The position numbers and the translations under genes were made by a program. Below, piece after piece: positions 1-7,645 of a stretch of DNA of 64,000 nucleotides. Source of the DNA: JAFALK01 sp042701975 (GTDB taxonomy: Bacteria; Pseudomonadota; Gammaproteobacteria; Burkholderiales; Burkholderiaceae_C). The number at the start of each line of letters is the position of its first letter. The stretch's first letter is position 1. The notes beneath the pieces were generated by a model. The model worked only from the letters and a program-made list of their open reading frames with translations. It searched no databases and was not told the origin of the DNA. The DNA is taken from contig CP170561.1 in the NCBI GenBank assembly GCA_042701975.1, forward strand, positions 4,030,001 through 4,094,000. Reading direction: 5' to 3'.

Positions 1-435
1 GAAGTCGTCGGCACGTGCCGCAGCCTGCGCGCCGAGATGAACCTCTCGCCGAGCGACCGCGTGCCGCTGATGGTGGGTGGTGACACGAGCTTCATCTCCG
101 AAGCCGCTGCCGTGCTCAAGGTCCTGGCCAAGCTGGCCGACGTGCAGATCCTGGATGCCGCCGCCTTCACAGAAGCCAGCAAGCATTCGCCGGTGCTGGT
201 ACACGGCGCGGCGCAGCTGGCACTCAAGGTCGAGATCGACGTCGAAGCCGAGCGCGCACGCCTGGGCAAGGAGATCGCCCGCCTGGAAGGCGAGATCACC
301 AAGGCCGAGGCCAAGCTGGGCAACGAGAGCTTCGTGGCCCGCGCGCCGGAGGCCGTGGTCGCCCAGGAGCGTCAGCGTGTGGCGGACTTTGGCGCCACCG
401 CGGCCCGTCTGCGCGAGCAGCTGGCTCGCCTCTGA
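1..435 (+). CDS. valS: Valyl-tRNA synthetase, C-terminal fragment
   Basis: The window opens inside this gene; only the last 144 residues are present, ending at TGA 433-435. ValRS charges tRNA-Val with valine in the cytoplasm. The fragment covers the end of the anticodon-binding region (LRAEMNLSPSDRVPL, residues about 9-23 of the fragment) and the C-terminal coiled-coil arm, visible as a charged heptad-like stretch rich in E, R, K and A (about residues 78-144, e.g. ERARLGKEIARLEGEITKAE), which in this family contacts the tRNA elbow. The stop overlaps the start of the next gene (TGATG), so the two are probably co-transcribed. The catalytic HIGH and KMSKS regions lie upstream of the window. Confidence 0.93.
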   Translation, partial: EVVGTCRSLRAEMNLSPSDRVPLMVGGDTSFISEAAAVLKVLAKLADVQILDAAAFTEASKHSPVLVHGAAQLALKVEIDVEAERARLGKEIARLEGEITKAEAKLGNESFVARAPEAVVAQERQRVADFGATAARLREQLARL

Positions 436-1016
436 TGAGCGACAGTGTCGGCCGCTCGCCCGCGGCCTTCATCGACCGCGATGGCGTGATCAACGTCGAG
501 CATGGCTACGTCCATCGGGCCGAGGATTTCGAGCTGATCGACGGCGTGCCGGAAGGCCTGGCGCTGCTCGCCGCAGCCGGGTACAGGCTCGTTGTCGTGA
601 CGAATCAGTCCGGCATCGCGCGCGGCCGCTACACCGTGGCCGACATGGATCGGCTGCACGCTCACATGCGAGCCGTGCTGGCCGGGCACGGCGTGGAGCT
701 GGCGGGCATCTACCACTGCCCTCACCTGCCAAGCAGCGCGGGAGGCTCGGTGGCCGAGTACGCCATCGAGTGCGATTGCCGCAAGCCCGCGCCTGGGATG
801 TTGCTGCAGGCGGCGCGCGAATTGGATCTGGACCTGGATCGCAGCGTGATCGTCGGCGACAAGTCGAGCGATCTGCTGGCCGGTCAGGCGGCAGGCCTGC
901 CGTACAAGGTGCTGGTGCGTTCAGGCCATGAATTCGACGCCACCGCCGAGGCTGTGGCGGATGCCGTTGCGGATGACCTGCGCGCGGCAGCGCAACTCAT
1001 CCGTCAGCGCGGCTGA
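435..1016 (+). CDS. gmhB: D-glycero-D-manno-heptose 1,7-bisphosphate 7-phosphatase (HAD family)
   Basis: A 193-residue HAD-superfamily phosphatase, the usual length for GmhB, which removes the 7-phosphate of heptose bisphosphate in ADP-heptose synthesis for lipopolysaccharide. Visible motifs are the nucleophile loop IDRDGVIN (Asp14, Asp16), motif II VVTNQSG (Thr56), the zinc-loop cysteines/histidine YHCPH and CDCRKP typical of the GmhB/HisB-N group, and motif IV VGDKSSD. ATG 435 overlaps the valS stop by one base, implying translational coupling. It converges on the dehydrogenase-like gene that starts at 1995. A histidinol-phosphatase role is a less likely alternative because there are no his genes nearby. 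Confidence 0.85.
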   Translation: MSDSVGRSPAAFIDRDGVINVEHGYVHRAEDFELIDGVPEGLALLAAAGYRLVVVTNQSGIARGRYTVADMDRLHAHMRAVLAGHGVELAGIYHCPHLPSSAGGSVAEYAIECDCRKPAPGMLLQAARELDLDLDRSVIVGDKSSDLLAGQAAGLPYKVLVRSGHEFDATAEAVADAVADDLRAAAQLIRQRG

Positions 1017-1020
1017 TCGA

Positions 1021-1995
1021 TCAACGCCAACGGCGGTCCGAAGGCTCCGGCAGTTCAGCCGGCGATGTCATGCGGAATTCGCCCTGCGGCTCCGGCGCCA
1101 GGGCCAGCAACTCATCGATGCGCCGGGCCACGCCCCAAGCGGCGCGGGTGCGCGATTCGCGCGTCGTGCCTGCCAGGCGCGGCGTCACCTGCAGGCCTTG
1201 GGCCCCATACAGAGGCCGACCGGGCTCCATCAAACCCGGCTCCACGGTGTCGAACCACGCAGCAAGGATGCGCCCACTGTTCAGCGCATCGGCCAGGGCC
1301 AGTTCGTCGAACAGGGCCGAGTGCGCCATGTTGACCAGCACCTGCGCGCTCTTGGCAAAGGACAGCACCCGCTCGCCGATCAGGCCGCGGTAGCGCGGGA
1401 AGTACGCCAGCTGCACGCTCAGGGCGTCGCTTTGCTCCATCAGCTCGCGCAGCGGCAGTGGCTCGATGCCCCATTGGGCCCAGAGCGGATCGTTGTGATG
1501 CATGCTGGGGTCGTAGCCGACCACGCGGGTTCCGAAGGCGGGCAACAGCTGGGCCAGCATGCGAGCCGAAGCGGAAAGGCCGATCAGCCCGACCGTTGCG
1601 CAACCGAGCTCGCGGCCCACCAGCATGCCGTCGCTGGACTGCACCGGCACGCGGCGCAGCATGGCCAGCAAGGCACCGATGGCGAACTCAGCCTCTGCCG
1701 CCGCCGTGGCCGTCAGGCTGCGGACCACTTCGACGCGCGCGGCACGGCAGGCGTCCTGGTCGATGTTCTCGGCGCCACCGCTCATACGGCCAACGACACG
1801 CAGCCGGGGCGCAGCGCGCAGCAGGTTCGTGTCCACCGCCACAGAGGGCGGCACGATCAGCGCCTGCACGCCATGCAGCGCCTCGCGCAAGGCCCCAGGC
1901 TCGGCGGCCAGCTCGGGCGCGAACTGCACCGGGTGGCGCTCGGACAGCCATTGCATGACATCCGCCTCGAGTGGCTCAACAATGAGCAAGCTCAT
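1021..1995 (-). CDS. D-isomer-specific 2-hydroxyacid dehydrogenase homologue, probably inactive
   Basis: A 324-residue protein with the overall layout of the D-2-hydroxyacid dehydrogenases: N-terminal catalytic domain, inserted Rossmann NAD domain from about residue 130, and C-terminal return. I chose ATG 1995 (MSLLIVEP) over the upstream in-frame codon at 2052 because it fits the family start and avoids galU. The key residues are changed. The GxGxxG loop reads GLSASA. The catalytic Arg motif (normally N-T-A-R-G) reads NMAHS. The catalytic His (normally TPHxAG) reads TPRLAG. The Glu region DTVEPG may be kept. It is therefore likely not a normal dehydrogenase. It lies divergent to galU, whose start is 79 bp away. 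Confidence 0.72.
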   Translation of the reverse strand: MSLLIVEPLEADVMQWLSERHPVQFAPELAAEPGALREALHGVQALIVPPSVAVDTNLLRAAPRLRVVGRMSGGAENIDQDACRAARVEVVRSLTATAAAEAEFAIGALLAMLRRVPVQSSDGMLVGRELGCATVGLIGLSASARMLAQLLPAFGTRVVGYDPSMHHNDPLWAQWGIEPLPLRELMEQSDALSVQLAYFPRYRGLIGERVLSFAKSAQVLVNMAHSALFDELALADALNSGRILAAWFDTVEPGLMEPGRPLYGAQGLQVTPRLAGTTRESRTRAAWGVARRIDELLALAPEPQGEFRMTSPAELPEPSDRRWR

Positions 1996-2073
1996 CTCGC
2001 GCCCCGCATGCAACTGGTGAACAGCCATGTGCACATGCAACAATCGGCGCAACCCACCGACTTCGGCACATCC

Positions 2074-2961
2074 ATGGCGACGAACGTATCTGTCACGAAA
2101 GCGATCTTCCCTGTCGCGGGCCTGGGGACCCGTTTTCTACCTGCCACCAAGGCTCAGCCCAAGGAGATGATGCCGGTGGTGGACAAGCCTCTGATCCAGT
2201 ACGCCGTGGAGGAGGCTTATGCCGCCGGCGTCCGGGAGATGATTTTTGTGACGGGCCGGCACAAGCGCCCGATCGAAGATCACTTTGACATGACTTTCGA
2301 GCTCGAGGTAGCCCTCGAACAAGCGGGTAAGCAAGAGTTGCTTGACGTAGTCCGGAGCGTGAAGCCGGACGATATGGAATGCATCTACGTCCGCCAGCCG
2401 CAAGCCCTGGGCCTGGGCCATGCCGTGCTGTGCGCCCAGCGCCTGGTGGGCAACGAGCCCTTCGCGGTGCTGCTGGCCGACGACCTGATGGTCGGCCCGA
2501 CAGGCGGCCAGCCGGTGCTCGCACAGATGGTCGAGCAGTTCAAGGAATGGCGGACCTCGATCCTGGCCGTGCAGGAAGTGCCCGCCGAGCACACCCGCCG
2601 CTACGGCATCGTGGCCGGCGCCACCGTGAACGACCACCTGGTGGACGTGACCCGCATTGTCGAGAAGCCGGCGCCCGAAGTTGCGCCTTCGCGCCTGGGC
2701 GTGGCGGGCCGCTACATCCTCACACCGGGCGTGTTCCACGAGATCGCCAACCAGCCGCGCGGCGTGGGCGGCGAGATCCAGCTGACCGACGGCATCGCCG
2801 GCCTGCTGCGCCGTGAGAAGGTGTTTGCCTACCGCTACGAAGGCAAGCGCTACGACTGCGGCAGCAAGGAAGGCTTCCTGGAAGCGAACGTGGAGCTGGC
2901 GCTGGGGCACCCGGTGCTGGGCCCGGGCTTCCGCGAGTACTTGAAGACGCTCGAGCTCTGA
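2074..2961 (+). CDS. galU: UTP--glucose-1-phosphate uridylyltransferase
   Basis: A 295-residue GalU, the normal length. It makes UDP-glucose from UTP and glucose-1-phosphate for surface polysaccharide and LPS-core sugars. The N-terminal nucleotidyltransferase signature is clear: FPVAGLGTRFLPATKAQPKE (about residues 11-30), followed by MMPVVDKPLIQYAVEEA. Also present are the LLADDLM metal-binding Asp region (about 132-138), IVEKP (about 195), and YDCGSKEGFLEANV near the C-terminus. Start ATG 2074 gives MATNVSVTKAIFPVAG; longer in-frame extensions run through the divergent gene and are not credible. A hairpin terminator follows at 2978. Confidence 0.96.
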   Translation: MATNVSVTKAIFPVAGLGTRFLPATKAQPKEMMPVVDKPLIQYAVEEAYAAGVREMIFVTGRHKRPIEDHFDMTFELEVALEQAGKQELLDVVRSVKPDDMECIYVRQPQALGLGHAVLCAQRLVGNEPFAVLLADDLMVGPTGGQPVLAQMVEQFKEWRTSILAVQEVPAEHTRRYGIVAGATVNDHLVDVTRIVEKPAPEVAPSRLGVAGRYILTPGVFHEIANQPRGVGGEIQLTDGIAGLLRREKVFAYRYEGKRYDCGSKEGFLEANVELALGHPVLGPGFREYLKTLEL

Positions 2962-2977
2962 GCTGAGCCGGCTAACT

Positions 2978-3005
2978 AACGCCGCGATTCAGCGGCGTTT
3001 TCGTT
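2978..3005 (+). terminator. Rho-independent terminator after galU
   Basis: An 8-bp perfect stem, AACGCCGC (2978-2985) with GCGGCGTT (2992-2999), has a 6-base loop and is followed by TTCGTTT. It sits between convergent galU and tusA, 16 bases after the galU stop. Confidence 0.75.
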
Positions 3006-3233
3006 TCAACGCCGCTTGAGCACGTGGATGAATTCGTCAGCGGACGTCGTCTGCTCGACGAGCTCGTTGCCGGTCTGGCGAGCAAAGGCCTGGAAATCCC
3101 GCATCGAGCCCGGGTCGGTGGCGATGACCTTGAGCAGCTGGCCGCTTTCCATCTCCGCCAGGGCCTTCTTGGCCTTGAGGATGGGCAGCGGGCAGTTCAG
3201 GCCACGGGTGTCGAGATCGCGATTGGCTTCCAT
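3006..3233 (-). CDS. tusA: Sulfurtransferase TusA family protein
   Basis: A 75-residue protein with the TusA/SirA fold signature LDTRGLNCPLPILKAKKAL, including the CPxP motif whose Cys15 carries the persulfide. TusA proteins relay sulfur for tRNA thiolation and other sulfur-transfer reactions in the cytoplasm. Length matches the family (about 75-80). It is the last gene of a minus-strand cluster cysM - NUDIX hydrolase - tusA, 20 bp after the NUDIX stop, so it fits a sulfur-metabolism context. Whether it is the tRNA-modification TusA or one of the several paralogues cannot be told from the sequence alone. Confidence 0.85.
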   Translation of the reverse strand: MEANRDLDTRGLNCPLPILKAKKALAEMESGQLLKVIATDPGSMRDFQAFARQTGNELVEQTTSADEFIHVLKRR

Positions 3234-3253
3234 GATGGGTGTCCCAGTTCTTT

Positions 3254-3787
3254 CTATTCGCCAAGCATTTTAGGTTCGATGCCCTTGGAGCGCAGCCAGG
3301 TCGCCAGAGCCTGGCCCGTGCCCTGCGGCCAGATCTTCACGTCTTCCGGCGCAAAGAGCTGCACTTCAGCCAGCTCGGGTGAAAGGCGGATCTCGCCGCG
3401 CGCTTGCACATGGTAGGCAATGATGATCTGGTTGAGGCGCTGGAAATCCCATACGCCGAGCAGCTTCACCGCGTCCACGGTCAGGCCTGTTTCCTCGATG
3501 ACCTCGCGCCTCATGCCTTCTTCAGGCGCTTCGCCGGCCTCAAGAAAGCCGGCCACCAGGCCGAAAAACCGCCCCGGCCAGGCCGCATTGCGGGCCAGCA
3601 GCACGGCGCCGTCGCGATCCACGCATTCCACGACCGCCGCCAGCACGGGCGTCGGGTTGTTCCAGTGGACGTAGTCGCAGTTCGGGCAGCGCAGGCGCTC
3701 CTTGGGGCCGCCGTCCTCCTCGGCCACACGCCGCGCCAGCTCGGCGCGGCACTGCGGGCAGTAGCGAGGAACGGCAGCCGTCGTCAT
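3254..3787 (-). CDS. NUDIX hydrolase with N-terminal zinc ribbon
   Basis: A 177-residue protein starting at ATG 3787, which overlaps the cysM stop (ATGA). A zinc ribbon (Cys10-x2-Cys13 and Cys34-x2-Cys37, CPQC and CPNC) precedes a complete Nudix box at about 80-102 (GFLEAGEAPEEGMRREVIEE followed by TGL). The layout resembles the zinc-ribbon and Nudix portions of NADH pyrophosphatase NudC, but it lacks the N-terminal NudC domain and is shorter, so the substrate is open (NADH/ADP-ribose type nucleotides are plausible). It lies between cysM and tusA in an apparent operon. Confidence 0.82.
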   Translation of the reverse strand: MTTAAVPRYCPQCRAELARRVAEEDGGPKERLRCPNCDYVHWNNPTPVLAAVVECVDRDGAVLLARNAAWPGRFFGLVAGFLEAGEAPEEGMRREVIEETGLTVDAVKLLGVWDFQRLNQIIIAYHVQARGEIRLSPELAEVQLFAPEDVKIWPQGTGQALATWLRSKGIEPKMLGE

Positions 3788-4694
3788 GCGGGGAACACCC
3801 CGGTCGAGAGGTAGCGATCGCCACGGTCGCAGACGACGAAGACGATGGTGGCGTTCTCCACCTGCTTGGCAATCTGCAGCGCCACCCAGCAAGCACCGGC
3901 CGCAGAGATGCCGCCGAACAGGCCTTCCTCGCGAGCGAGGCGCCGGGCCATGTCTTCTGCATCGGCCTGGCTGACCAGCACCAGTTCATCGACCGCGGCC
4001 GGGTTGTAGATGCGCGGCAGGTAGGCCTCGGGCCACTTGCGAATGCCCGGGATGCGCGAGCCTTCGGCCGGCTGGGCGCCGACGATGCGCACGTTCTGGT
4101 TCTTTTCCTTGAGGAACTTCGAGGTGCCGGTGATCGTGCCCGTCGTGCCCATGGCGCTGACGAAGTGCGTGATGCGCCCTTTGGTGTCGTGCCAGATCCG
4201 GGACCCGTGGTCTCGTAGTGGATGCGCGGATTGTCGGCATTGGCGAACTGGTCGAGCACGCGGCCCTTGCCGTCCTTTTGCATCTGCTCGGCCAGGTCGC
4301 GGGCGTATTCCATGCCGCCGGAACGTGGCGTCAGGATCAGCTCGGCGCCGAAGGCCTTCATGGTCTGGGCACGTTCGACGGAGAGGTCCTCCGGCATGAT
4401 CAGCACCATGCGGTAGCCGCGGATGGCGGCCGCCATGGCCAGCGCGATGCCGGTGTTGCCCGAGGTGGCCTCGATCAGCGTGTCGCCGGGCTTGATCTCG
4501 CCGCGCTCCTCGGCGCGACGGATCATGCTGATGGCGGGTCGATCCTTCACGGAGCCGGCCGGGTTGTTGCCTTCCAGCTTGGCCAGGATGACGTTGCCGC
4601 GCGCCTGGTCTTCAGGCAGCAGGCGCTGCAGGCGAACCATCGGCGTCTTGCCGATCACGTCTTCAAGAGTCGGGTAATCGATGTGCGTGCTCAT
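3784..4694 (-). pseudogene. cysM: Cysteine synthase B, frameshifted
   Basis: The coding sequence for an O-acetylserine (thiol)-lyase of the CysM type is split between two frames. The first frame runs from ATG 4694 (MSTHIDYPTLEDVIGKTPMV) through the PLP-lysine motif NNPAGSVKDRPA (Lys50) and the substrate loop EATSGNTGIA to HYETTGP (about residue 165, near 4200). The expected continuation WHDTKG...THFVSAMGTTGTITGT, then the C-terminal half through GGISAAGA, is in another frame and ends at 3784. Comparison with the expected E-x-W spacing indicates one missing base around 4195-4206. If real, the gene is broken after residue 165; if a sequencing error, this is a normal CysM of about 303 residues. 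Both halves look otherwise under selection. Confidence 0.85.
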
Positions 4695-4799
4695 GCGGCG
4701 ATTGTGGCCCACACCGAAGAGCCTTGTGCCTTGCGTGGCATAATCGCGCTCCTTCATGCGGTGCAGATCCGCCTGAAGGAATGCAAGATGCGCACCGTG

Positions 4800-4884
4800 G
4801 CCCGAGTGGCGAAATCGGTAGACGCAGGGGACTCAAAATCCCCCGCCGCAAGGTGTGCCGGTTCGAGTCCGGCCTCGGGCACCA
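4800..4884 (+). tRNA. tRNA-Leu (anticodon CAA)
   Basis: An 85-base tRNA. Acceptor arm GCCCGAG (4800-4806) pairs with CTCGGGC (4874-4880), then discriminator A and an encoded CCA (4882-4884). The anticodon stem GGGGA/TCCCC encloses loop CTCAAAA, giving anticodon CAA at 4834-4836, which reads UUG. A long variable arm of about 13 bases is consistent with a class II tRNA. The T-arm is GCCGG-TTCGAGT-CCGGC. A CATAAT -10-like hexamer lies about 60 bases upstream. Confidence 0.96.
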
Positions 4885-5004
4885 CGACCCGCGCATCTCA
4901 CCCCAAATCTGCAAGCCAATGTTGCAGGCGCCCCTCGCGCGTAATTCTGGATCCCGGCCCCGTGCATCGCGCATAAACTGCGCCGGCTCCACTTGAATTC
5001 CAAC

Positions 5005-5583
5005 ATGCCCCCGATCCAAACGGTCACCAAGGCCTTCCTCCTGGCCTGCATCGGCTTCTTCTGCCTCTTCCAGCTGTTCCCGCAGTTCGAGCCTCCGTTT
5101 GCGCTGTGGCCTCTGCAGTCCGGCGTGTTCCAACCCTGGCAGGTGATCACCTACGCCTTCTTGCACGGTGACTTCTGGCACATCCTTTTCAACATGTTCG
5201 GCCTGTGGATGTTCGGCAATGAGCTCGAACGCGTCTGGGGGCCCAAGCGCTATGTGCAGATCCTTGTCGCCAGCACGCTGACGGCGGCGCTGGTGCAGTT
5301 GCTCGTGACCTATGTGATGGGCTCGATGGCGCCAACGATCGGTGCGTCCGGCGCGCTGTTCGGCCTGCTGCTGTCCTTCGGCATGCTGTTCCCGGACCGC
5401 ATCATCGTGCCGCTGATCCCGCCGATCCCCATGAAGGCCAAGTACTTCGTCGCCATCTACGGCGCGCTGGAGCTCTACCTCGGCTACTCGGGCCGCGACG
5501 GTGTGGCGCACTTTGCCCACCTGGGCGGCATGCTCGGCGCCTGGCTGTTGATCCGCTACTGGCGCGGCGTGCGCCGTCGCTGA
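5005..5583 (+). CDS. Rhomboid family intramembrane serine protease
   Basis: A 192-residue membrane protein of the short bacterial rhomboid type with about six hydrophobic segments. It has the HGDFWHILFNM motif of transmembrane segment 2 (about 55-65), the catalytic serine loop GASGALFG (Ser115), and the catalytic histidine HFAHLGGMLGAW (His172). Rhomboids cleave transmembrane helices of other membrane proteins; the substrate is unknown. ATG 5005 is preferred; an in-frame TTG at 4993 would add only four residues. It follows tRNA-Leu by 120 bp on the same strand and converges on the DHA2 transporter gene. Confidence 0.9.
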   Translation: MPPIQTVTKAFLLACIGFFCLFQLFPQFEPPFALWPLQSGVFQPWQVITYAFLHGDFWHILFNMFGLWMFGNELERVWGPKRYVQILVASTLTAALVQLLVTYVMGSMAPTIGASGALFGLLLSFGMLFPDRIIVPLIPPIPMKAKYFVAIYGALELYLGYSGRDGVAHFAHLGGMLGAWLLIRYWRGVRRR

Positions 5584-5612
5584 ATCAGCGCCCCTGTTCT
5601 CCTCTTCGTCAC

Positions 5613-7160
5613 TCAATCCATCGCCGCGTGGGCCGCTTCGGGCTGCGCTGCCTTGCGCGCCGGCGGCCGGATCAGCCACAGCAGCGGCAGCACGGCGATG
5701 GTCAGCATCAGCATCAGGCGGAAGTCGTCGATGTAGGCCAGCATCGCTGCCTGGCGCGTGACCTCGCCGTTGATCAAGGCCAGGCCCAGCGGCGTGGAGG
5801 GATCGAGCACACCGGAGCCATCCAGGCGCAATGCCAGATTGGTCGGGTTGATCCGCTCCGCCATCGAGGCGTGGATCGCCTGCGTGTTGCGCACCAGGAT
5901 CGTCTGCACCATCGAGATGCCGATGCTGCTGCCAATGTTGCGCGCCAGGCTGTAGAGCGCCGTGGCTTGCGGGAACATGGCGGGCTCCAGCGTCGCGAAG
6001 GTCACGGTGGAGAGCGGCACGAACACGAGACCCAGGCCGAAGCCCTGGATCACGCCGGGGATGACGATGTCGGCCTGAGAGATCGTCAGCGTGTAGGCAC
6101 CCATCTGCCAGAGCGAATACGCCGTGATCAAAAAGCCGGTCAGCAGCAAGGCGCGCGCATCGACCTTGCCGACCATCTTGCCCACCACCTGCATCGCCAC
6201 GATGGTGCCGAAGCCCGTCGGTGCGGTGAGCAGGCCCACCGCCAGGATCGGCATGTTCATCAGGCTGGCCAGCATCGGCGGCGTGAGCGCGCGCACCGCA
6301 TAGAGCACCATGCCGACGACGAAGATGATCACCACGCCGCTGGTGAAATTCGCGTTGCGGAACACGCGCAGGTCGAGGAAGGCCTCTGACGGCTTGGTGT
6401 ACATCGTGTGAACGAGGAAGTAGGCCAGGCCGCCGAGGAACAGCGCGGCCTCGATCCAGGTCTCGACGGAGTTGAACCAGTCGTTGTCCTGCCCGCGGTC
6501 CAGCAGCATTTGCAGCGCGCCGATGGCCAGGCTCAGCGTGGCGAAGCCGAACATGTCGAAGCGCATGGCCCGGCGCGGCTTCACGGCCGGCAGGAAGCGC
6601 GCCACGCCGAAATAGGCCAGCACGCCGATGGGCAGATTGATGAAGAAGACCCAGCGCCAGTCGTAGTTGTCAGTCAGCCAGCCGCCCAGCGAAGGCCCGA
6701 GGATGGGTCCGAGCATCACGCCCATGCCCCAGGCCGCCATGGCCGAGCCGCGCTTCTCGGGCGGATTGATCTCCAGCATCACGGCCTGCGACAGCGGCAC
6801 CAAGGCCGCGCCGAACAGGCCCTGGAGCAGGCGCATCAGCACGATCTCGCCGAGCGAGACCGACAGGCCGCACAAGACCGAAGCCACCGTGAAGCCGGCG
6901 ATCGAAGCGAGGAAGACGCGCTTTTGCGAGTAGCGGTCGCACAGCCAGCCGGTCAGCGGCGTGGCGATGGCGGCGGCCACGATGTAGGAGGTGAGCACCC
7001 AGGTGATCTGGTCTTGCGAGGCCGACAGGCTGCCCTGCATGTGCGGCAGCGCCACGTTGGCGATCGTCGTGTCCAGCGCCTGGATGATGGTGGCCAGCAT
7101 CACCGAGAGGGTGATCATCGGCCGGTTGATGGCACTGGCGGAACTGCCGGCAGCGCTCAT
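5613..7160 (-). CDS. DHA2-family MFS drug efflux transporter (EmrB/QacA type)
   Basis: A 515-residue polytopic protein with 14 predicted membrane segments, the DHA2 family length. Motifs: ALDTTIANVALPHMQGSL (D1 region of segment 1), LCDRYSQKR (loop 2-3 motif A) and the antiporter motif C GVMLGPILGPSLGGWL (about 150-165). It is expected to export hydrophobic or toxic compounds using the proton gradient, often with an EmrA-like adaptor, which is not encoded here. Start ATG 7160 overlaps the stop of the upstream MarR-family gene by 4 bp, so the pump is almost certainly under that regulator. Confidence 0.9.
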   Translation of the reverse strand: MSAAGSSASAINRPMITLSVMLATIIQALDTTIANVALPHMQGSLSASQDQITWVLTSYIVAAAIATPLTGWLCDRYSQKRVFLASIAGFTVASVLCGLSVSLGEIVLMRLLQGLFGAALVPLSQAVMLEINPPEKRGSAMAAWGMGVMLGPILGPSLGGWLTDNYDWRWVFFINLPIGVLAYFGVARFLPAVKPRRAMRFDMFGFATLSLAIGALQMLLDRGQDNDWFNSVETWIEAALFLGGLAYFLVHTMYTKPSEAFLDLRVFRNANFTSGVVIIFVVGMVLYAVRALTPPMLASLMNMPILAVGLLTAPTGFGTIVAMQVVGKMVGKVDARALLLTGFLITAYSLWQMGAYTLTISQADIVIPGVIQGFGLGLVFVPLSTVTFATLEPAMFPQATALYSLARNIGSSIGISMVQTILVRNTQAIHASMAERINPTNLALRLDGSGVLDPSTPLGLALINGEVTRQAAMLAYIDDFRLMLMLTIAVLPLLWLIRPPARKAAQPEAAHAAMD

Positions 7161-7594
7161 TCGGCGCTTTCGATGCGTGCGGCCAACGCCTCCAGCAGTT
7201 CAGCCACGGCCAGCAACTGCGCGGAATCCATATCGCCAAGCAGTTCCTTGCGCACGGCGCCAGCCTCGCGCTTGACCTCGTCGTACAGCGCGCGCCCTGC
7301 CGGCGTGACAGTCACGAGCTTCACGCGCCGGTCCGTCTCGCTCGGCACACGCTCCACCAGGCCGGCACGCGCGAGACGATCCAGCATCGACACCATGGTC
7401 GCGCCCTCCACGCCCACGCTCTGCGCCAGCTCGGACTGCGACATTGGCGTCTTGGCCTTGGCCGCCATGGTGATGGTCATCCAGCCGGCCTGGCTCAGAC
7501 CCAGGCCCTTGAGGCGGCGGTCGATCAACAGGCGCCATTGGCGGGCCGCACCGTGCAGGGCGGCCGAGAATCGTTCGTCGACGGGAGTCGTCAT
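7157..7594 (-). CDS. MarR-family transcriptional regulator
   Basis: A 145-residue winged-helix regulator, typical MarR length. The recognition region KTPMSQSELAQSVGVEGATM (about 49-68) and wing with the conserved DRR (SETDRRVKLVTVTPAGR, about 85-101) are clear. I chose ATG 7594 (MTTPVDERF) because the longer reading frame runs back through the neighbouring gene. It is translationally coupled to the DHA2 pump (ATGA, 7157-7160), the classic arrangement of a ligand-relieved repressor with its efflux target. Its start codon lies inside the left arm of an 11-bp inverted repeat and next to a strong palindrome (7604-7626), the probable autoregulatory operator. No convincing Shine-Dalgarno precedes the start. 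Confidence 0.9.
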   Translation of the reverse strand: MTTPVDERFSAALHGAARQWRLLIDRRLKGLGLSQAGWMTITMAAKAKTPMSQSELAQSVGVEGATMVSMLDRLARAGLVERVPSETDRRVKLVTVTPAGRALYDEVKREAGAVRKELLGDMDSAQLLAVAELLEALAARIESAE

Positions 7595-7645
7595 TGCAAG
7601 CGCTCTAATGATTAGATGTCTAATCAAATTATAGGCGCTTGCAAT
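7593..7645. promoter_or_regulatory. Nested palindromic operator at the marR start
   Basis: A 53-bp element. Outer perfect 11-bp arms are ATTGCAAGCGC (7593-7603) and GCGCTTGCAAT (7635-7645). Inside is a perfect 18-bp two-fold element TGATTAGATGTCTAATCA (7609-7626, 8-bp arms, 2-bp spacer), plus an overlapping TCTAAT-G-ATTAGA (7604-7616). The ATTAGA/TCTAAT half-sites resemble MarR-family operators. The element spans the marR start codon and the stop codon of the upstream gene. Confidence 0.75.

Noticed and set aside
3540..4757. 405-codon reading of the cysM region as one protein
   Set aside because: Only the first 165 residues are CysM-like; after about 4200 the frame is nonsense (Arg/Ser/Pro-rich), while the true C-terminal half continues in another frame.
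4800..4884. tRNA-Leu 3' end as an integration site for a genomic island
   Set aside because: No integrase, no repeat of the tRNA 3' end was noticed downstream, and the following genes look like ordinary chromosome.
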